Assembly (NCBI RefSeq): GCF_004353915.1
Contig: NZ_SMRP01000041.1
Span: 1-52,486, forward strand
DNA: 52,486 bases
Source: Paraburkholderia silviterrae
GTDB taxonomy: Bacteria; Pseudomonadota; Gammaproteobacteria; Burkholderiales; Burkholderiaceae
Reading direction: 5' to 3'
Below are positions 1 through 9,073 of the stretch, in pieces. The position numbers and the translations under genes were made by a program. The stretch's first letter is position 1. Each line of letters begins with the position of its first letter. Below the pieces are notes generated by a model that was given only the letters and a program-made list of their open reading frames with translations, was not told the DNA's origin and made no database searches.

Positions 1-301
1 GTCGATGAAGGACGGTTCGGACGCCGTGAGCGACTGGCCGCTGCTCAACGCACTGCTGAATACGGCAGGCGGCGCATCGTGGGTGTCGCTGCACCACGGC
101 GGCGGCGTGGGCATGGGCTTCAGCCAGCACTCGGGCGTGGTGATCGTGGCGGACGGCACGCAGGCGGCGCATGAGCGTCTGGGCCGGGTGCTGCTGAACG
201 ATCCGGCGACGGGCGTGATGCGTCACGCGGATGCCGGCTACGAGCTCGCGCAGCAGACGGCGCGTGAAGCGGGTCTCAAGCTGCCGATGCTGGGCCGATG
301 A
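1..301 (+). CDS. hutU: Urocanate hydratase, C-terminal part (5' truncated by window)
   Basis: Only about the last 99 residues are present; the reading frame runs in from the left edge with no start needed. The sequence matches the C-terminal domain of urocanase: the glycine-rich stretch SLHHGGGVGMGFSQHSG is characteristic of the family, near its NAD+ site. The enzyme converts urocanate to 4-imidazolone-5-propionate in histidine breakdown. Its TGA stop overlaps the ATG of the next gene (ATGA at 298-301), showing translational coupling with hutD. The following genes are the remaining hut genes in order, so the identity is secure even though most of the gene lies outside the window. Confidence 0.95.
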   Translation, partial: SMKDGSDAVSDWPLLNALLNTAGGASWVSLHHGGGVGMGFSQHSGVVIVADGTQAAHERLGRVLLNDPATGVMRHADAGYELAQQTAREAGLKLPMLGR

Positions 302-1005
302 GTCAGGCCCACGAAACGGGTACCGCGCAGCTCACGCTGCTGCGCGGCGCCGATCTCGTGGCGTCGCCGTGGAAGAACGGCGGCGGCGTCACGCGGGAGA
401 TCGCGGTCGCGAATGTGTCCAAAGCGGTGGCCAAAGCGGCGCCCAATGCGGCGCCCGGCGCTGCGCCGGACGCGTTCGCGTGGCGCGTGAGCGTAGCGGA
501 CGTCGCGCAAGCGGGTCCGTTTTCGCGCTTCGAGGGCGTGGCGCGCACGCTGGTGCTGCTCGAAGGCGCCGGCATGGTGCTCGACGAGACGGCGCCCTCC
601 GGTGGCGCGCTCGTGCGCACGCATACGCTCACGCGCGCGCTCGACGTTGCGCGTTTCGATGGCGAAGCGCCGATCGACGCGCGCCTCGTCGACGGGCCCA
701 CGCGCGACTTCAACCTGATGGTGCGCCGCGACGCGGCGCGCGCGTCGTTCGACGTGTGGCGCGATAATGTGGCGCGCCGCATCGAAGCCGACACGGTGCT
801 GCTCTATTGCGCACAGGGAGCAGTGAACGTATGCGTGAATGGCGGCGAGCCCACGCGGCTTGCGGCAGGCGACACGCTGCGCATCGACACCACCGCGGCA
901 GCGGATTTGGCGCGTGCCGTCCGGATCGAGACACGGATCGAAACGCAGGGCGGGGGCGCGCTGCTCGCCATCGCACTGGACCTCGTGAACGCACACGCGG
1001 ATTGA
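298..1005 (+). CDS. hutD: HutD family protein
   Basis: 235 residues. The N-terminal motif LVASPWKNGGGVTREIA and the cupin-like all-beta character are those of HutD, a conserved hut-operon protein thought to modulate histidine use, possibly by sensing a pathway intermediate such as formylglutamate; it is not one of the catabolic enzymes. The start overlaps the hutU stop by four bases. An Ala/Pro-rich insertion (about residues 40-58, repeats of AKAAPNAAPGAAP type) is unusual and looks like low-complexity expansion. hutI begins 44 bases downstream. Confidence 0.9.
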   Translation: MSQAHETGTAQLTLLRGADLVASPWKNGGGVTREIAVANVSKAVAKAAPNAAPGAAPDAFAWRVSVADVAQAGPFSRFEGVARTLVLLEGAGMVLDETAPSGGALVRTHTLTRALDVARFDGEAPIDARLVDGPTRDFNLMVRRDAARASFDVWRDNVARRIEADTVLLYCAQGAVNVCVNGGEPTRLAAGDTLRIDTTAAADLARAVRIETRIETQGGGALLAIALDLVNAHAD

Positions 1006-1049
1006 GAACCTGATAGCGACGCGGCGCATCGCAGCGCCGTGCAATCTCC

Positions 1050-2276
1050 ATGAACCAGACTGTCTGGCATCACCTGAAACTGTGCGCGCAGGGCGACCCG
1101 CGGCACACCATCGAAGACGCCGCGATCGCCGTCGAGAACGGCAAGATTGCGTGGCTTGGCGCGGCGTCGGCCTTGCCGGCGCAGTTCGCGCAGTGGCCGC
1201 GCGAGGACCTCGGGGGCGCCTGGGTGACCCCGGGCCTCGTGGATTGCCACACGCACCTCGTGTACGGCGGCCAGCGCGCCGACGAATTCGCGCAGCGCCT
1301 CGCGGGCGTGAGTTACGAAGAGATCGCGCGTAACGGCGGCGGCATCGTTTCCACGGTGCGCGCAACGCGCGCTGCGAGCGAAGCCGAACTCTACGCGCAG
1401 TCGGCCGCGCGCCTCGAGCCGCTGCTCGCCGAAGGCGTCACCGCTGTCGAGATCAAGTCGGGATACGGCCTCGAACTCGCCGCCGAGCGCAAGATGCTGC
1501 GCGTTGCGCGCCAGCTTGGCGAGCGCTACCCGGTCACGGTGCGCACGACCTTCCTCGGCGCGCACGCGTTGCCGCCCGAATACGCGGGCCGCGCCGACGA
1601 CTATATCGACGAAGTGTGCGAGCGCATGCTGCCCGCACTGGCCGACGAAGGCCTTGTCGATGCCGTCGACGTGTTCTGCGAACGCATCGGCTTTTCGATC
1701 GCGCAGAGCGAGCGTGTGTTCGAAGCGGCCGCGCGCCGCAATCTGCCGGTCAAGATGCACGCCGAGCAATTGTCGAATAGCGGCGGCGCGGCGCTGGCCG
1801 CGCGCTATGGCGCCTTGTCGTCGGACCATCTGGAGTTTCTCGACGAGGCGGGCGTGGCGGCAATGAAAGAGGCGGGCAGCGTCGCGGTGCTGTTGCCCGG
1901 CGCCTACTATTTCATCCGCGAGACGCAATTGCCGCCGCTCGAATTGCTGCGCCGCTACGAGGTGCCGATCGCGATTTCGACGGACAGCAATCCCGGCACG
2001 TCGCCGACAACTTCGCTGCTGCTCATGATGAACATGGCGACCACGCTGTTCCGCATGACCGTGCCCGAAGTGCTGCAAGGCGTGACGCAACACGCGGCGC
2101 GCGCGCTCGGCGATGCCGAACGCCACGGCACGCTCGCAGAAGGACGTCCGGCGGACTTCGCGGTGTGGGACGTGCAATCGCTCGCGGAGCTGGCTTACTG
2201 GATCGGCCGGCCGCTTTGCGCGCGCGTCGTGCGCGGCGGCAAGACCGTTTTCGAGCGTCGTTTGACCACGAATTGA
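1050..2276 (+). CDS. hutI: Imidazolonepropionase
   Basis: 408 residues, the usual length. It hydrolyses 4-imidazolone-5-propionate to N-formimidoyl-L-glutamate in the cytosol. The amidohydrolase metal motif VDCHTHLVYGG lies near residues 65-75, followed by KMHAEQLSNSGG and the ISTDSNPGTSPT segment carrying the last metal-site aspartate. The start is the ATG at 1050; no strong ribosome-binding site is visible, so it may depend on translation from hutD. hutF starts four bases after its stop. Confidence 0.97.
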   Translation: MNQTVWHHLKLCAQGDPRHTIEDAAIAVENGKIAWLGAASALPAQFAQWPREDLGGAWVTPGLVDCHTHLVYGGQRADEFAQRLAGVSYEEIARNGGGIVSTVRATRAASEAELYAQSAARLEPLLAEGVTAVEIKSGYGLELAAERKMLRVARQLGERYPVTVRTTFLGAHALPPEYAGRADDYIDEVCERMLPALADEGLVDAVDVFCERIGFSIAQSERVFEAAARRNLPVKMHAEQLSNSGGAALAARYGALSSDHLEFLDEAGVAAMKEAGSVAVLLPGAYYFIRETQLPPLELLRRYEVPIAISTDSNPGTSPTTSLLLMMNMATTLFRMTVPEVLQGVTQHAARALGDAERHGTLAEGRPADFAVWDVQSLAELAYWIGRPLCARVVRGGKTVFERRLTTN

Positions 2277-2280
2277 ACGC

Positions 2281-3699
2281 ATGAATCAGGCATCGAACAT
2301 GAATTCCAACTCTCGCGCGCTGTTCGCGGCGCATGCCTGGCTGCCGCAAGGGTGGCGCCGCAACGTGCTGCTCGAATGGGACGCTTCGGGCACCCTGCAA
2401 CGCGTCCAGGCGGATCTTCCCGCCGCGCCCGCGGGTGTTGCGCAGGCGGCAGGCCCGGTCATGCCAGGCATGCCTAATCTTCATTCGCACGCATTCCAGC
2501 GCGCGATGGCCGGCCTCACCGAATACCGTGCAAACCCCACCGACAGCTTCTGGAGCTGGCGCGATCTGATGTATCGCTTCGCCGCGCGCATCACGCCGGA
2601 CGACCTCGGCGCCATCGCGCGCTGGCTGTATGTGGAGATGCTCAAGGCCGGCTATACGTCCGTCTGCGAATTCCACTACGTGCATCACGCGCACGACGGG
2701 CAACGCTACGCCAACCCGGCCGAGCTTGCGCAGCGCGTGGTCGACGCCGCGAGCGAGACTGGCGTCGGCATGACCATGCTGCCGGTGCTCTATCAGTACA
2801 GCGGCTTCGGCTCGCGTCCGCCGCGCGACGACCAGCGGCGCTTCATCAATACGCCTGAGCAACTCCTTTCGATCATCGAGACGGTGCGCGGCGAGCGGCC
2901 AGAGCACGGCGCATTGCGCTACGGCGTGGCGCCGCATTCGCTGCGCGCGGTCTCGCAGGCCTCGTTGCGCGCGTTGCTCGAGGGGCTCGATGCGTCGTTG
3001 CCCGGCGCGCCGGTGCATATCCATATCGCCGAGCAAACCGCCGAAGTCGACGCCTGTGTCGAGACCGAGGGTGCGCGGCCCGTGCAATGGCTGCTCGACC
3101 GTTTCGACGTGAACGCCCGTTGGTGCCTCGTGCATGCCACGCACGTCGATGCGCAGGAGACCCAGGCACTCGCGAAGAGCGGCGCGGTGGCAGGGCTGTG
3201 CCTCACCACGGAGGCGAATCTCGGTGACGGCATTTTCCCGGCGCACGATTACCTCGAGGCGCAAGGCGTGTTCGGCGTGGGCTCGGACAGCCATATCGGC
3301 GTGGACTGGCGCTCGGAATTGCGTCTGCTCGAATACGGCCAGCGTCTCGTGAGGCGCGAGCGCAACGTGCTTGCCGCGCCGCAGGCGGCCAACGTGGCGG
3401 ACCGGCTCTATACCGCCGCGCTCGCGGGCGGCGCACGCGCGGCTGGCCGCGCGGTGGGCGCGCTCGAAGCGGGCGCGCGTGCCGACTGGATCGTGCTCGA
3501 TCCGCAGCATCCCGATCTCGCGGAAAAGACGCCGCAAACGTGGCTCTCTTCGGTCGTGTTCTGCGAACACGGCGAAACGCCCGTGCTCGATGTCTACACT
3601 GCCGGCGAGAAAGTAGTCGAGGGCCGGCGCCATCGTGCGGAGGAGCGCCTCTACGCGGACTATCGCAAGACGCTCGCACGCCTGCTGGCCGACGCTTGA
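2281..3699 (+). CDS. hutF: Formimidoylglutamate deiminase
   Basis: 472 residues, an amidohydrolase that removes ammonia from N-formimidoylglutamate to give N-formylglutamate. Visible motifs are MPNLHSHAFQRAMAG (metal-binding HxH), HIHIAEQTAEVDAC and GVGSDSHIGVDWRSELR, all typical of HutF. Together with hutG it shows that this organism uses the formylglutamate branch rather than the direct HutG formimidoylglutamase branch. A second in-frame ATG at 2299 is possible (MNSNSRAL), but the first start fits the four-base gap from hutI. Several CGCCGTAA repeats follow the stop codon. Confidence 0.96.
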   Translation: MNQASNMNSNSRALFAAHAWLPQGWRRNVLLEWDASGTLQRVQADLPAAPAGVAQAAGPVMPGMPNLHSHAFQRAMAGLTEYRANPTDSFWSWRDLMYRFAARITPDDLGAIARWLYVEMLKAGYTSVCEFHYVHHAHDGQRYANPAELAQRVVDAASETGVGMTMLPVLYQYSGFGSRPPRDDQRRFINTPEQLLSIIETVRGERPEHGALRYGVAPHSLRAVSQASLRALLEGLDASLPGAPVHIHIAEQTAEVDACVETEGARPVQWLLDRFDVNARWCLVHATHVDAQETQALAKSGAVAGLCLTTEANLGDGIFPAHDYLEAQGVFGVGSDSHIGVDWRSELRLLEYGQRLVRRERNVLAAPQAANVADRLYTAALAGGARAAGRAVGALEAGARADWIVLDPQHPDLAEKTPQTWLSSVVFCEHGETPVLDVYTAGEKVVEGRRHRAEERLYADYRKTLARLLADA

Positions 3700-3761
3700 A
3701 CGCCGTAAGCGCCGTGCACTGTGCGCCGTAATCCGCCGTAACCTGTTGAACGGACCGACTC

Positions 3762-4571
3762 ATGACAGACCTCTACACACTCGAGCGCGGCGACGCGCCC
3801 CTGCTCATTTCGATCCCGCATCTGGGCACGTCCATTCCCGAGTCGCTGCGCGGCCAATATACGGACGTTGCCCTGAGCCTCGCCGATACCGACTGGCATC
3901 TCGACCGCCTCTACGCTTTCGCCAAGGCGCTGGGCGCGACGATTCTGGGCGCGCGCGTGTCGCGCTACGTGATCGACCTGAATCGTCCGCCCAACGACGA
4001 AAGTCTGTATCCGGGCCAAACCACCACGTCGCTGTGCCCCACCGAAACGTTTCGTGGCGAGCCGCTCTACCGTGAGGGCTGCGCGCCCGACGCAGCCGAG
4101 CGTCAGCGCCGCGTGGCCGCTTACTGGCAGCCCTATCACGACACGCTGCGCGCCGAGCTGCAGCGCCTGCGCAGCCAGCACGCGAACGTGCTGCTTTGGG
4201 AAGCGCATTCGATCGCGAGCGTGTTGCCGCGTCTGTTCGAAGACAAGCTGCCGGACCTGAATATCGGCACTCAGGAAGGCCGCACCGTGCATGCTTCGGT
4301 GCAGGCGCGCGTCGAGCAGGCGGCCGCGGGCAGTGCATATACATGGGTGGCGAATGGGCGCTTCAAGGGCGGCTATATCACGCGCCATTTCGGCGTGCCG
4401 GTCGATGGCGTGCATGCCATTCAGCTCGAAATGTGCCAGTCCACCTATATGAACGAGCACGCTCCGTTCGATTACGCGCCCGCGCTTGCGGAGAAGGTCG
4501 AGCCGACGCTGCGCGAGATGGTGGGCGGCGCGCTCGATGCCGTGGAGGCGTTGAACGCCGTCGCGGCCTGA
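3762..4571 (+). CDS. hutG: N-formylglutamate deformylase
   Basis: 269 residues. The N-terminal PLLISIPHLGTSIPES and the segments ADTDWHLDRLYAFA and RYVIDLNRPPNDESLYPGQ are those of N-formylglutamate amidohydrolase, which splits N-formylglutamate into formate and glutamate, the last step of the pathway. It follows hutF after 62 bases and ends 39 bases before a strong terminator, so it closes the hut operon. Confidence 0.96.
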   Translation: MTDLYTLERGDAPLLISIPHLGTSIPESLRGQYTDVALSLADTDWHLDRLYAFAKALGATILGARVSRYVIDLNRPPNDESLYPGQTTTSLCPTETFRGEPLYREGCAPDAAERQRRVAAYWQPYHDTLRAELQRLRSQHANVLLWEAHSIASVLPRLFEDKLPDLNIGTQEGRTVHASVQARVEQAAAGSAYTWVANGRFKGGYITRHFGVPVDGVHAIQLEMCQSTYMNEHAPFDYAPALAEKVEPTLREMVGGALDAVEALNAVAA

Positions 4572-4589
4572 AGACGCGAAGCTGACGTG

Positions 4590-4647
4590 ATTGCGCGCGT
4601 TGCGCGCAATAAAAATGGCTCTGGATTATTCATCCAGAGCCATTTTT
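4590..4647. terminator. Bidirectional terminator at the hutG/permease junction
   Basis: Two hairpins in series. 4590-4610 is a perfect 9-bp stem with a GTT loop. 4611-4647 is a perfect 16-bp stem with a TATTC loop, whose arms begin AAAAATGGC and end GCCATTTTT, so it carries a T run when read from either strand. It lies between the convergent hutG (+) and permease (-) genes and should stop transcription from both. Confidence 0.93.
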
Positions 4648-4710
4648 CATTTCAGGGCATTCAAAGTTATCGTGCGCAGTGCGCCGATCGCGCACTGCGC
4701 CGGCGGCGCA

Positions 4711-6144
4711 TCAGTCGCGTTCCACCGGCAGAATCAGGCGCTCGGGAATGGCTTGCGGAGCGCTGCGCATCGTGACGTAGTAGACCACGCCCGGAACGAC
4801 GAGCCCGAGAATCCACGAGATATCGGTGCCGCCCAGCGCATCCACGAACGCACCCGTATAGAAGCTCGTGGACATGAACGGCAACTGCACGAGCACGCCG
4901 AGCACGTAGATGGCGATGGCCTTCACGTTCCAGCGGCCATAGCGCCCGTTGGGGTCGGAGAGCGCGGGCACGTCGTAGCGCGATTGCGTGAAGCAGTAGT
5001 AATCGACCAGATTGATGGCGCTCCACGGCGTGAAGAACGCCAGCAGGAACAGGATGAACGCCGTGAATTCCTTGAGGAACGAATGGCGCCCGGCGAGCGC
5101 GACCAGCGTCGAAAGCCCCACCATGCCGACGATATAGACGAGGCGGTGGCGCGTGGAGATCGCGCGCCGTGAGCGAAACGCGCTGACAACCGTCGCCATC
5201 GACATGAAGCTACCATAGGCGTTGAGCGTGGTGACGGTGAGCTTGCCGAACGCGATGCTGAAGTACAGCATGGCCGCGACCGCGCCGCTCGCGCCCAGGC
5301 CCACGATATACGCGACTTCGTGATGCGCGAACGCGTGCCCGGCGAGCGCCGCGGCGAATACGCCGAACACCATGGCGGCCTGCGCGCCGATCACCGAGCC
5401 GAGCCCAACGGCCAAAAACGTCTTCGCGGGCGAAGTCGAGCGCGGCAGATAGCGCGAATAGTCCGCAACGTAAGGGCCAAACGCGATTTGCCACGAGGCG
5501 GAGAGCGACATGGAGAGCAGGAAGCTCGCTATCGAGAAGTGGCGGTTGGCGAGCAGGGCGCCAACGTCGTGATGCGCGAAGAGCTGCGCGAACATGTAGA
5601 CGAAAGCGAGCACGCCGATCACGCTGGCAATACGGCCCACGAAGTGAATCGAACGGTAGCCGAGAATCGTCAGCACGACGATCAGCGCCGCGAACAGGCA
5701 AATTCCGGTCGTATCGGAAACGTTCAGCAGCTGGGCGGTCGCCTGGCCCGCGAGCACGGTGCCGCTCGCCGAAAAGCCCACATACATGATGCACACGAGC
5801 ACGATGGGTATGGCGGCGCCATAGACGCCGAACTGCACGCGGCTGGAGATCATCTGGGGCAGCCCGAGCTGTGGGCCCTGCGCGCCGTGCAAGGCCATGA
5901 CCGTGCCGCCCACGAGTTGTCCAATCAACAGCGCAATGAGCGACCAGAACACGTCGCCGCCGAGCACGACGGCCAGCGCCCCCGTGATGATCGCGGTGAC
6001 CTGCAGATTCGCCGAAAGCCACAGCGTGAACTGGCTGAACAGGCTGCCGTGCCGTTCTGCGTCGGGGATGTAGTCGATGGAACGCGTTTCCAGCAACTTG
6101 CGGCCTTCAGGCTCGAGCTTGACGGTGGATTCGGGAATAGCCAA
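4711..6144 (-). CDS. NCS1 family purine/cytosine permease-like transporter
   Basis: 477 residues with about twelve hydrophobic segments. The N-terminal layout (RSIDYIPDAERHGSLFSQF then LWLSANLQVTAIITGAL) and QGPQLGLPQMISSRVQFG are typical of the nucleobase:cation symporter-1 family (CodB-like). The start is a TTG preceded by GGAGC seven bases upstream; no ATG fits. It faces the hut operon across a terminator, so it is a separate unit. Substrate cannot be read from sequence; a nucleobase, allantoin or related ring compound is likely, and a role in histidine/urocanate uptake is only suggested by position. Confidence 0.85.
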   Translation of the reverse strand: MAIPESTVKLEPEGRKLLETRSIDYIPDAERHGSLFSQFTLWLSANLQVTAIITGALAVVLGGDVFWSLIALLIGQLVGGTVMALHGAQGPQLGLPQMISSRVQFGVYGAAIPIVLVCIMYVGFSASGTVLAGQATAQLLNVSDTTGICLFAALIVVLTILGYRSIHFVGRIASVIGVLAFVYMFAQLFAHHDVGALLANRHFSIASFLLSMSLSASWQIAFGPYVADYSRYLPRSTSPAKTFLAVGLGSVIGAQAAMVFGVFAAALAGHAFAHHEVAYIVGLGASGAVAAMLYFSIAFGKLTVTTLNAYGSFMSMATVVSAFRSRRAISTRHRLVYIVGMVGLSTLVALAGRHSFLKEFTAFILFLLAFFTPWSAINLVDYYCFTQSRYDVPALSDPNGRYGRWNVKAIAIYVLGVLVQLPFMSTSFYTGAFVDALGGTDISWILGLVVPGVVYYVTMRSAPQAIPERLILPVERD

Positions 6145-6304
6145 GGGTTGCTCCGATTTCGATAACCAGACAGGGTGCCCGCGCGAGCGGACGATGAGAT
6201 GGTCCGATCTTCTTGTATAGACAACTGTGAGGGAATCGGGAAATACCCAGGCGCGGCGCGTTGAACGCGCAAGTTTCGCTTCGGAAATAAGTGTGCGGTG
6301 CCGC

Positions 6305-7891
6305 TTACAGCAGCCACTCGATGGGGAGAATGGAGAAGAACCAGACCGCGAGGCGCGTGCTCCAGCGCGAGTTTGGCTCCGTGTCGTAGCGGATGACGTT
6401 CTCGCCGGATTGGCGGATCCAGTAGAGCGAGCCGTCGGGAGCGAGCTTCACCTGATACGCGAGCTGGGGAACCTGGGTCCAGAACGCCGATTCGATGCGG
6501 CTCGCAAGCACGGAGCTTTCGATCACGAGGCCGAGTTCGGTATTCAGGTTGGCGGAACGCGGGTCGAAGTTGAGCGAGCCGACGAAGACGCGCTGCGCGT
6601 CCACCGCGAAGGTCTTCGCGTGCAGGCTCGAGCCCGAGCTGCCGAAGCTGCCCGGCGCCTGTTCCTTGCCCGCGCTCGCGCCCGCGGCCCTGCGCAATTC
6701 GAAAAGCTCGACGCCGCTTTTCAGGAGCGGCTTGCGTCTGCGCGCGTAGCCGGCGTGCACGGGCAGCACGTCGGTGGCTTCGAGCGAATTCGTGAGCACG
6801 CGCACGGTCACGCCGCGTGCCGCGAGCCGCGTGAAGTACTGCGTGCCCACCTCGCCGGGAACGAAGTAAGGCGAGACCAGGTCGAGCTCGCGCTCGGGCT
6901 CGCCGAGGATGTCGTGCAACTGGCTGAGCACGAGCGACTCCGGCGCGGCTTTGCCTTGTGCTTTCGCGGGGTCGTCGCTCACGAGCCGCGTACGGGCCCA
7001 TTCGAGCGGCAGCGTGCCGTCCAGCAGGCGGCTCACATCGGTCTTTTCGTGCAGCGTTGCGGTATAGGCCGCGGCAGCGGGATTGTCCTGAACCGCGTGC
7101 GCCGCGCGGTCGAGCGCGTCGAGCCCACCGGGGGGCGGCGCAGGCAGGATCTCATGCAAGGGCCATGCGGGCGCGCTCGCCCAGTAGCGGTCGAAATCTT
7201 GCGCGACATCCGTGGCCGCCGGGCCGATCGCGAGCACGTCGAGATCGGCAAAGACGACGCCATCGGTTGCGCCGAAGTACTCGTCGCCGATATTGCGCCC
7301 GCCGAGGATCGTGGCGATGCCATCGGCGGTCAGCGATTTGTTGTGCATGCGCCGGTTCAGGCGCGAGAAGTCCGTGAGGTAGCCGATGAACTTCGGCTTG
7401 CGCACGACGAACGGATTGAACAGGCGCACTTCGACGTTCGGATGGGCGTCGAGCGCGGCGAGCGTGCCGTCGAGCGAATGGGGAATGCCGTTGTCGTCGA
7501 GCAGGAGCCGCACGCGCACGCCGCGGTCGGCGGCTTCGCGCAGTTCTTCGAGCAGGAGCGTGCCGGTGAGGTCGTTGCGCCAGATGTAGTACTGCACGTC
7601 GAGCGTGCGCTGCGCGCTGCGCACCAGATCCACACGTGAGGCGAAGGCTTCGAGCGGATTCGTGAGCGGATCGATGCCGGTCAGGCCCGCATGCGTCGCC
7701 AGCGCGCCTTCGATCGCCACGCCCAGCGGGGTGCCGCGCGCCTGCACGGCAGTGAGGGCGGACGAATGCGTGCGCTCGCGTGGCGGCGGGAGCTGGCACG
7801 CGGCGAGCGCCACGGCGCACAGCAGGACCAGCGCCCAGCTGGCGGGTCCGTGGCCAGGCTTCGTAATCCGGGAGAGGAGCGAACGTTGCAT
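6305..7891 (-). CDS. Phospholipase D / cardiolipin synthase-like lipoprotein
   Basis: 528 residues with two HxK(x4)D catalytic motifs: H183-x-K185...D190 (MHNKSLTAD) and H424-x-K426...D431 (LHAKTFAVD), each followed by a GGRNIGDEYF- or GSLNFDPRS-type segment. This is the ClsC/YmdC-type arrangement of the phospholipase D superfamily. A signal peptide with lipobox LAAC (Cys32) predicts attachment to the inner face of the outer membrane or to the inner membrane. It may make cardiolipin or hydrolyse phospholipids. It is monocistronic; 160 bases separate it from the permease downstream. Confidence 0.88.
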   Translation of the reverse strand: MQRSLLSRITKPGHGPASWALVLLCAVALAACQLPPPRERTHSSALTAVQARGTPLGVAIEGALATHAGLTGIDPLTNPLEAFASRVDLVRSAQRTLDVQYYIWRNDLTGTLLLEELREAADRGVRVRLLLDDNGIPHSLDGTLAALDAHPNVEVRLFNPFVVRKPKFIGYLTDFSRLNRRMHNKSLTADGIATILGGRNIGDEYFGATDGVVFADLDVLAIGPAATDVAQDFDRYWASAPAWPLHEILPAPPPGGLDALDRAAHAVQDNPAAAAYTATLHEKTDVSRLLDGTLPLEWARTRLVSDDPAKAQGKAAPESLVLSQLHDILGEPERELDLVSPYFVPGEVGTQYFTRLAARGVTVRVLTNSLEATDVLPVHAGYARRRKPLLKSGVELFELRRAAGASAGKEQAPGSFGSSGSSLHAKTFAVDAQRVFVGSLNFDPRSANLNTELGLVIESSVLASRIESAFWTQVPQLAYQVKLAPDGSLYWIRQSGENVIRYDTEPNSRWSTRLAVWFFSILPIEWLL

Positions 7892-8033
7892 GGAGCGGGT
7901 GTGCGGAGGATCGCGCTAGCTTAAGCGATTGTCGGCAACCATTCCACTCACGCGTGCGCACGGCGAGGGTGTTCTTTCAACGTGCCTTTTACCTTGCATT
8001 CGTTGCAAAGAAATTCGGATCACTAATGATCAA

Positions 8034-8894
8034 TCAACGCAGCATTTCCGCGAGCGTAGTGAACAGCAACGTCCGCTTGTTCGACTTACGGTGAATCATG
8101 CCCACCGTGCGCATGAACGGGGGATTGCAAAGGGGAATCAGCCGCAGGTTGGCGTCTTCGTGCCAGTTGCCGTTGTGGAGGACGGGCAGCACGCTCACCC
8201 CCACATCGTTGCGCACGAGCGAGACGATCGTTTCGATCGAGTTGAGCTCCAGATGCTCCTGCGGCTTGATGCCGAGCGTGCGCAACGCTTCGTCGATCAC
8301 GACGCCCGTCGGCACGCGGCGGTCGAAGCGCAGGAAGCTGCGTTCGCGCAGAATGCGGCGCGCGTCGCTGCCCGCCGTGGCGCGGCTCGTCACCAGCATG
8401 AGCGGCTCTTCATAGAGCGGCGTCCACGACAGCGATTCGTGCAGGGTGCCGTCCGCGTTGCCGACCACCACGGCGAGATCGACTTCGCCCGCTTCCACCA
8501 ACTGAGCGAGCTCCGCGGAGCGCGCGGAGGTGAGCCGCACTTCGAGCTCGGGATGCTCGGTCTTGAGGTGCGCCACGGCGAGCGATAGCGCGCCGATCAC
8601 GGAGACCACGGCGCCGACGATGACCGAGCCGCGGATCGTGTCCTCGGCGCGGGCCGGCAGTTCATCGATCAGCTCGAGAATGCGCTCGACCTTCGCGCAG
8701 ACATCCCGGCCCTCGCGTGTCAACGCCACCTGGCGCGCGCGGCGATCGAAGATCTGCCGGCCTAGTGCCTCCTCGAGCGCGCGCATCTGCAGGCTCACGG
8801 CCGCCTGCGTGAGCGCCGTCTTTTCCGCCGCGAGGGCGAACGAGCCGCTACGGGCCACGGCTTGCAGGGTACGCAGCATGCGCAAGGAGAACAT
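8034..8894 (-). CDS. LysR-family transcriptional regulator
   Basis: 286 residues: an N-terminal winged helix-turn-helix (LRTLQAVARSGSFALAAEKT...LTQAAVSLQMRALEEALG) and a substrate-binding domain. It is divergent from the gamma-glutamyltransferase-like gene, the usual layout for a LysR regulator controlling its neighbour. No clear ribosome-binding site precedes the ATG at 8894; MLRTLQ five codons in is an alternative. The 179-base gap to the divergent gene contains a CAAGA-N11-TCTTG site that fits a LysR operator. Confidence 0.92.
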   Translation of the reverse strand: MFSLRMLRTLQAVARSGSFALAAEKTALTQAAVSLQMRALEEALGRQIFDRRARQVALTREGRDVCAKVERILELIDELPARAEDTIRGSVIVGAVVSVIGALSLAVAHLKTEHPELEVRLTSARSAELAQLVEAGEVDLAVVVGNADGTLHESLSWTPLYEEPLMLVTSRATAGSDARRILRERSFLRFDRRVPTGVVIDEALRTLGIKPQEHLELNSIETIVSLVRNDVGVSVLPVLHNGNWHEDANLRLIPLCNPPFMRTVGMIHRKSNKRTLLFTTLAEMLR

Positions 8895-8919
8895 GTAAGA
8901 AAAATTTAAGTATCGAAAA

Positions 8920-8940
8920 CAAGATATTAATATTTTCTTG
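8920..8940. promoter_or_regulatory. Candidate LysR operator in divergent promoter
   Basis: Perfect inverted repeat CAAGA-N11-TCTTG in an AT-rich island between the LysR gene and the gamma-glutamyltransferase-like gene. The T-N11-A spacing is the classical LysR-type site. A further CAAGATAA half-site lies just to the right (about 8950-8957). Binding is inferred, not shown. Confidence 0.55.
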
Positions 8941-9073
8941 CCTTAGTTTTCAAGATAATCGTCAGGTTGACTGGCGCGCCCCTATTGCACGGATTGCACG
9001 GATTGCAGGGGCGCGTGGCTTGCCGCGCAGCCCGCACGGCCTGCGTTTCTCCGCTCATTCCATCGATACCGCC

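Noticed and set aside
804..2282. Antisense open frame of 492 codons opposite hutI
   Set aside because: Covers the clearly recognised hutI in reverse with no ribosome-binding site or domain of its own.
4591..5172. Plus-strand open frame of 193 codons starting inside the hutG terminator
   Set aside because: Starts in the hairpin and overlaps the permease in reverse; no recognisable protein features.
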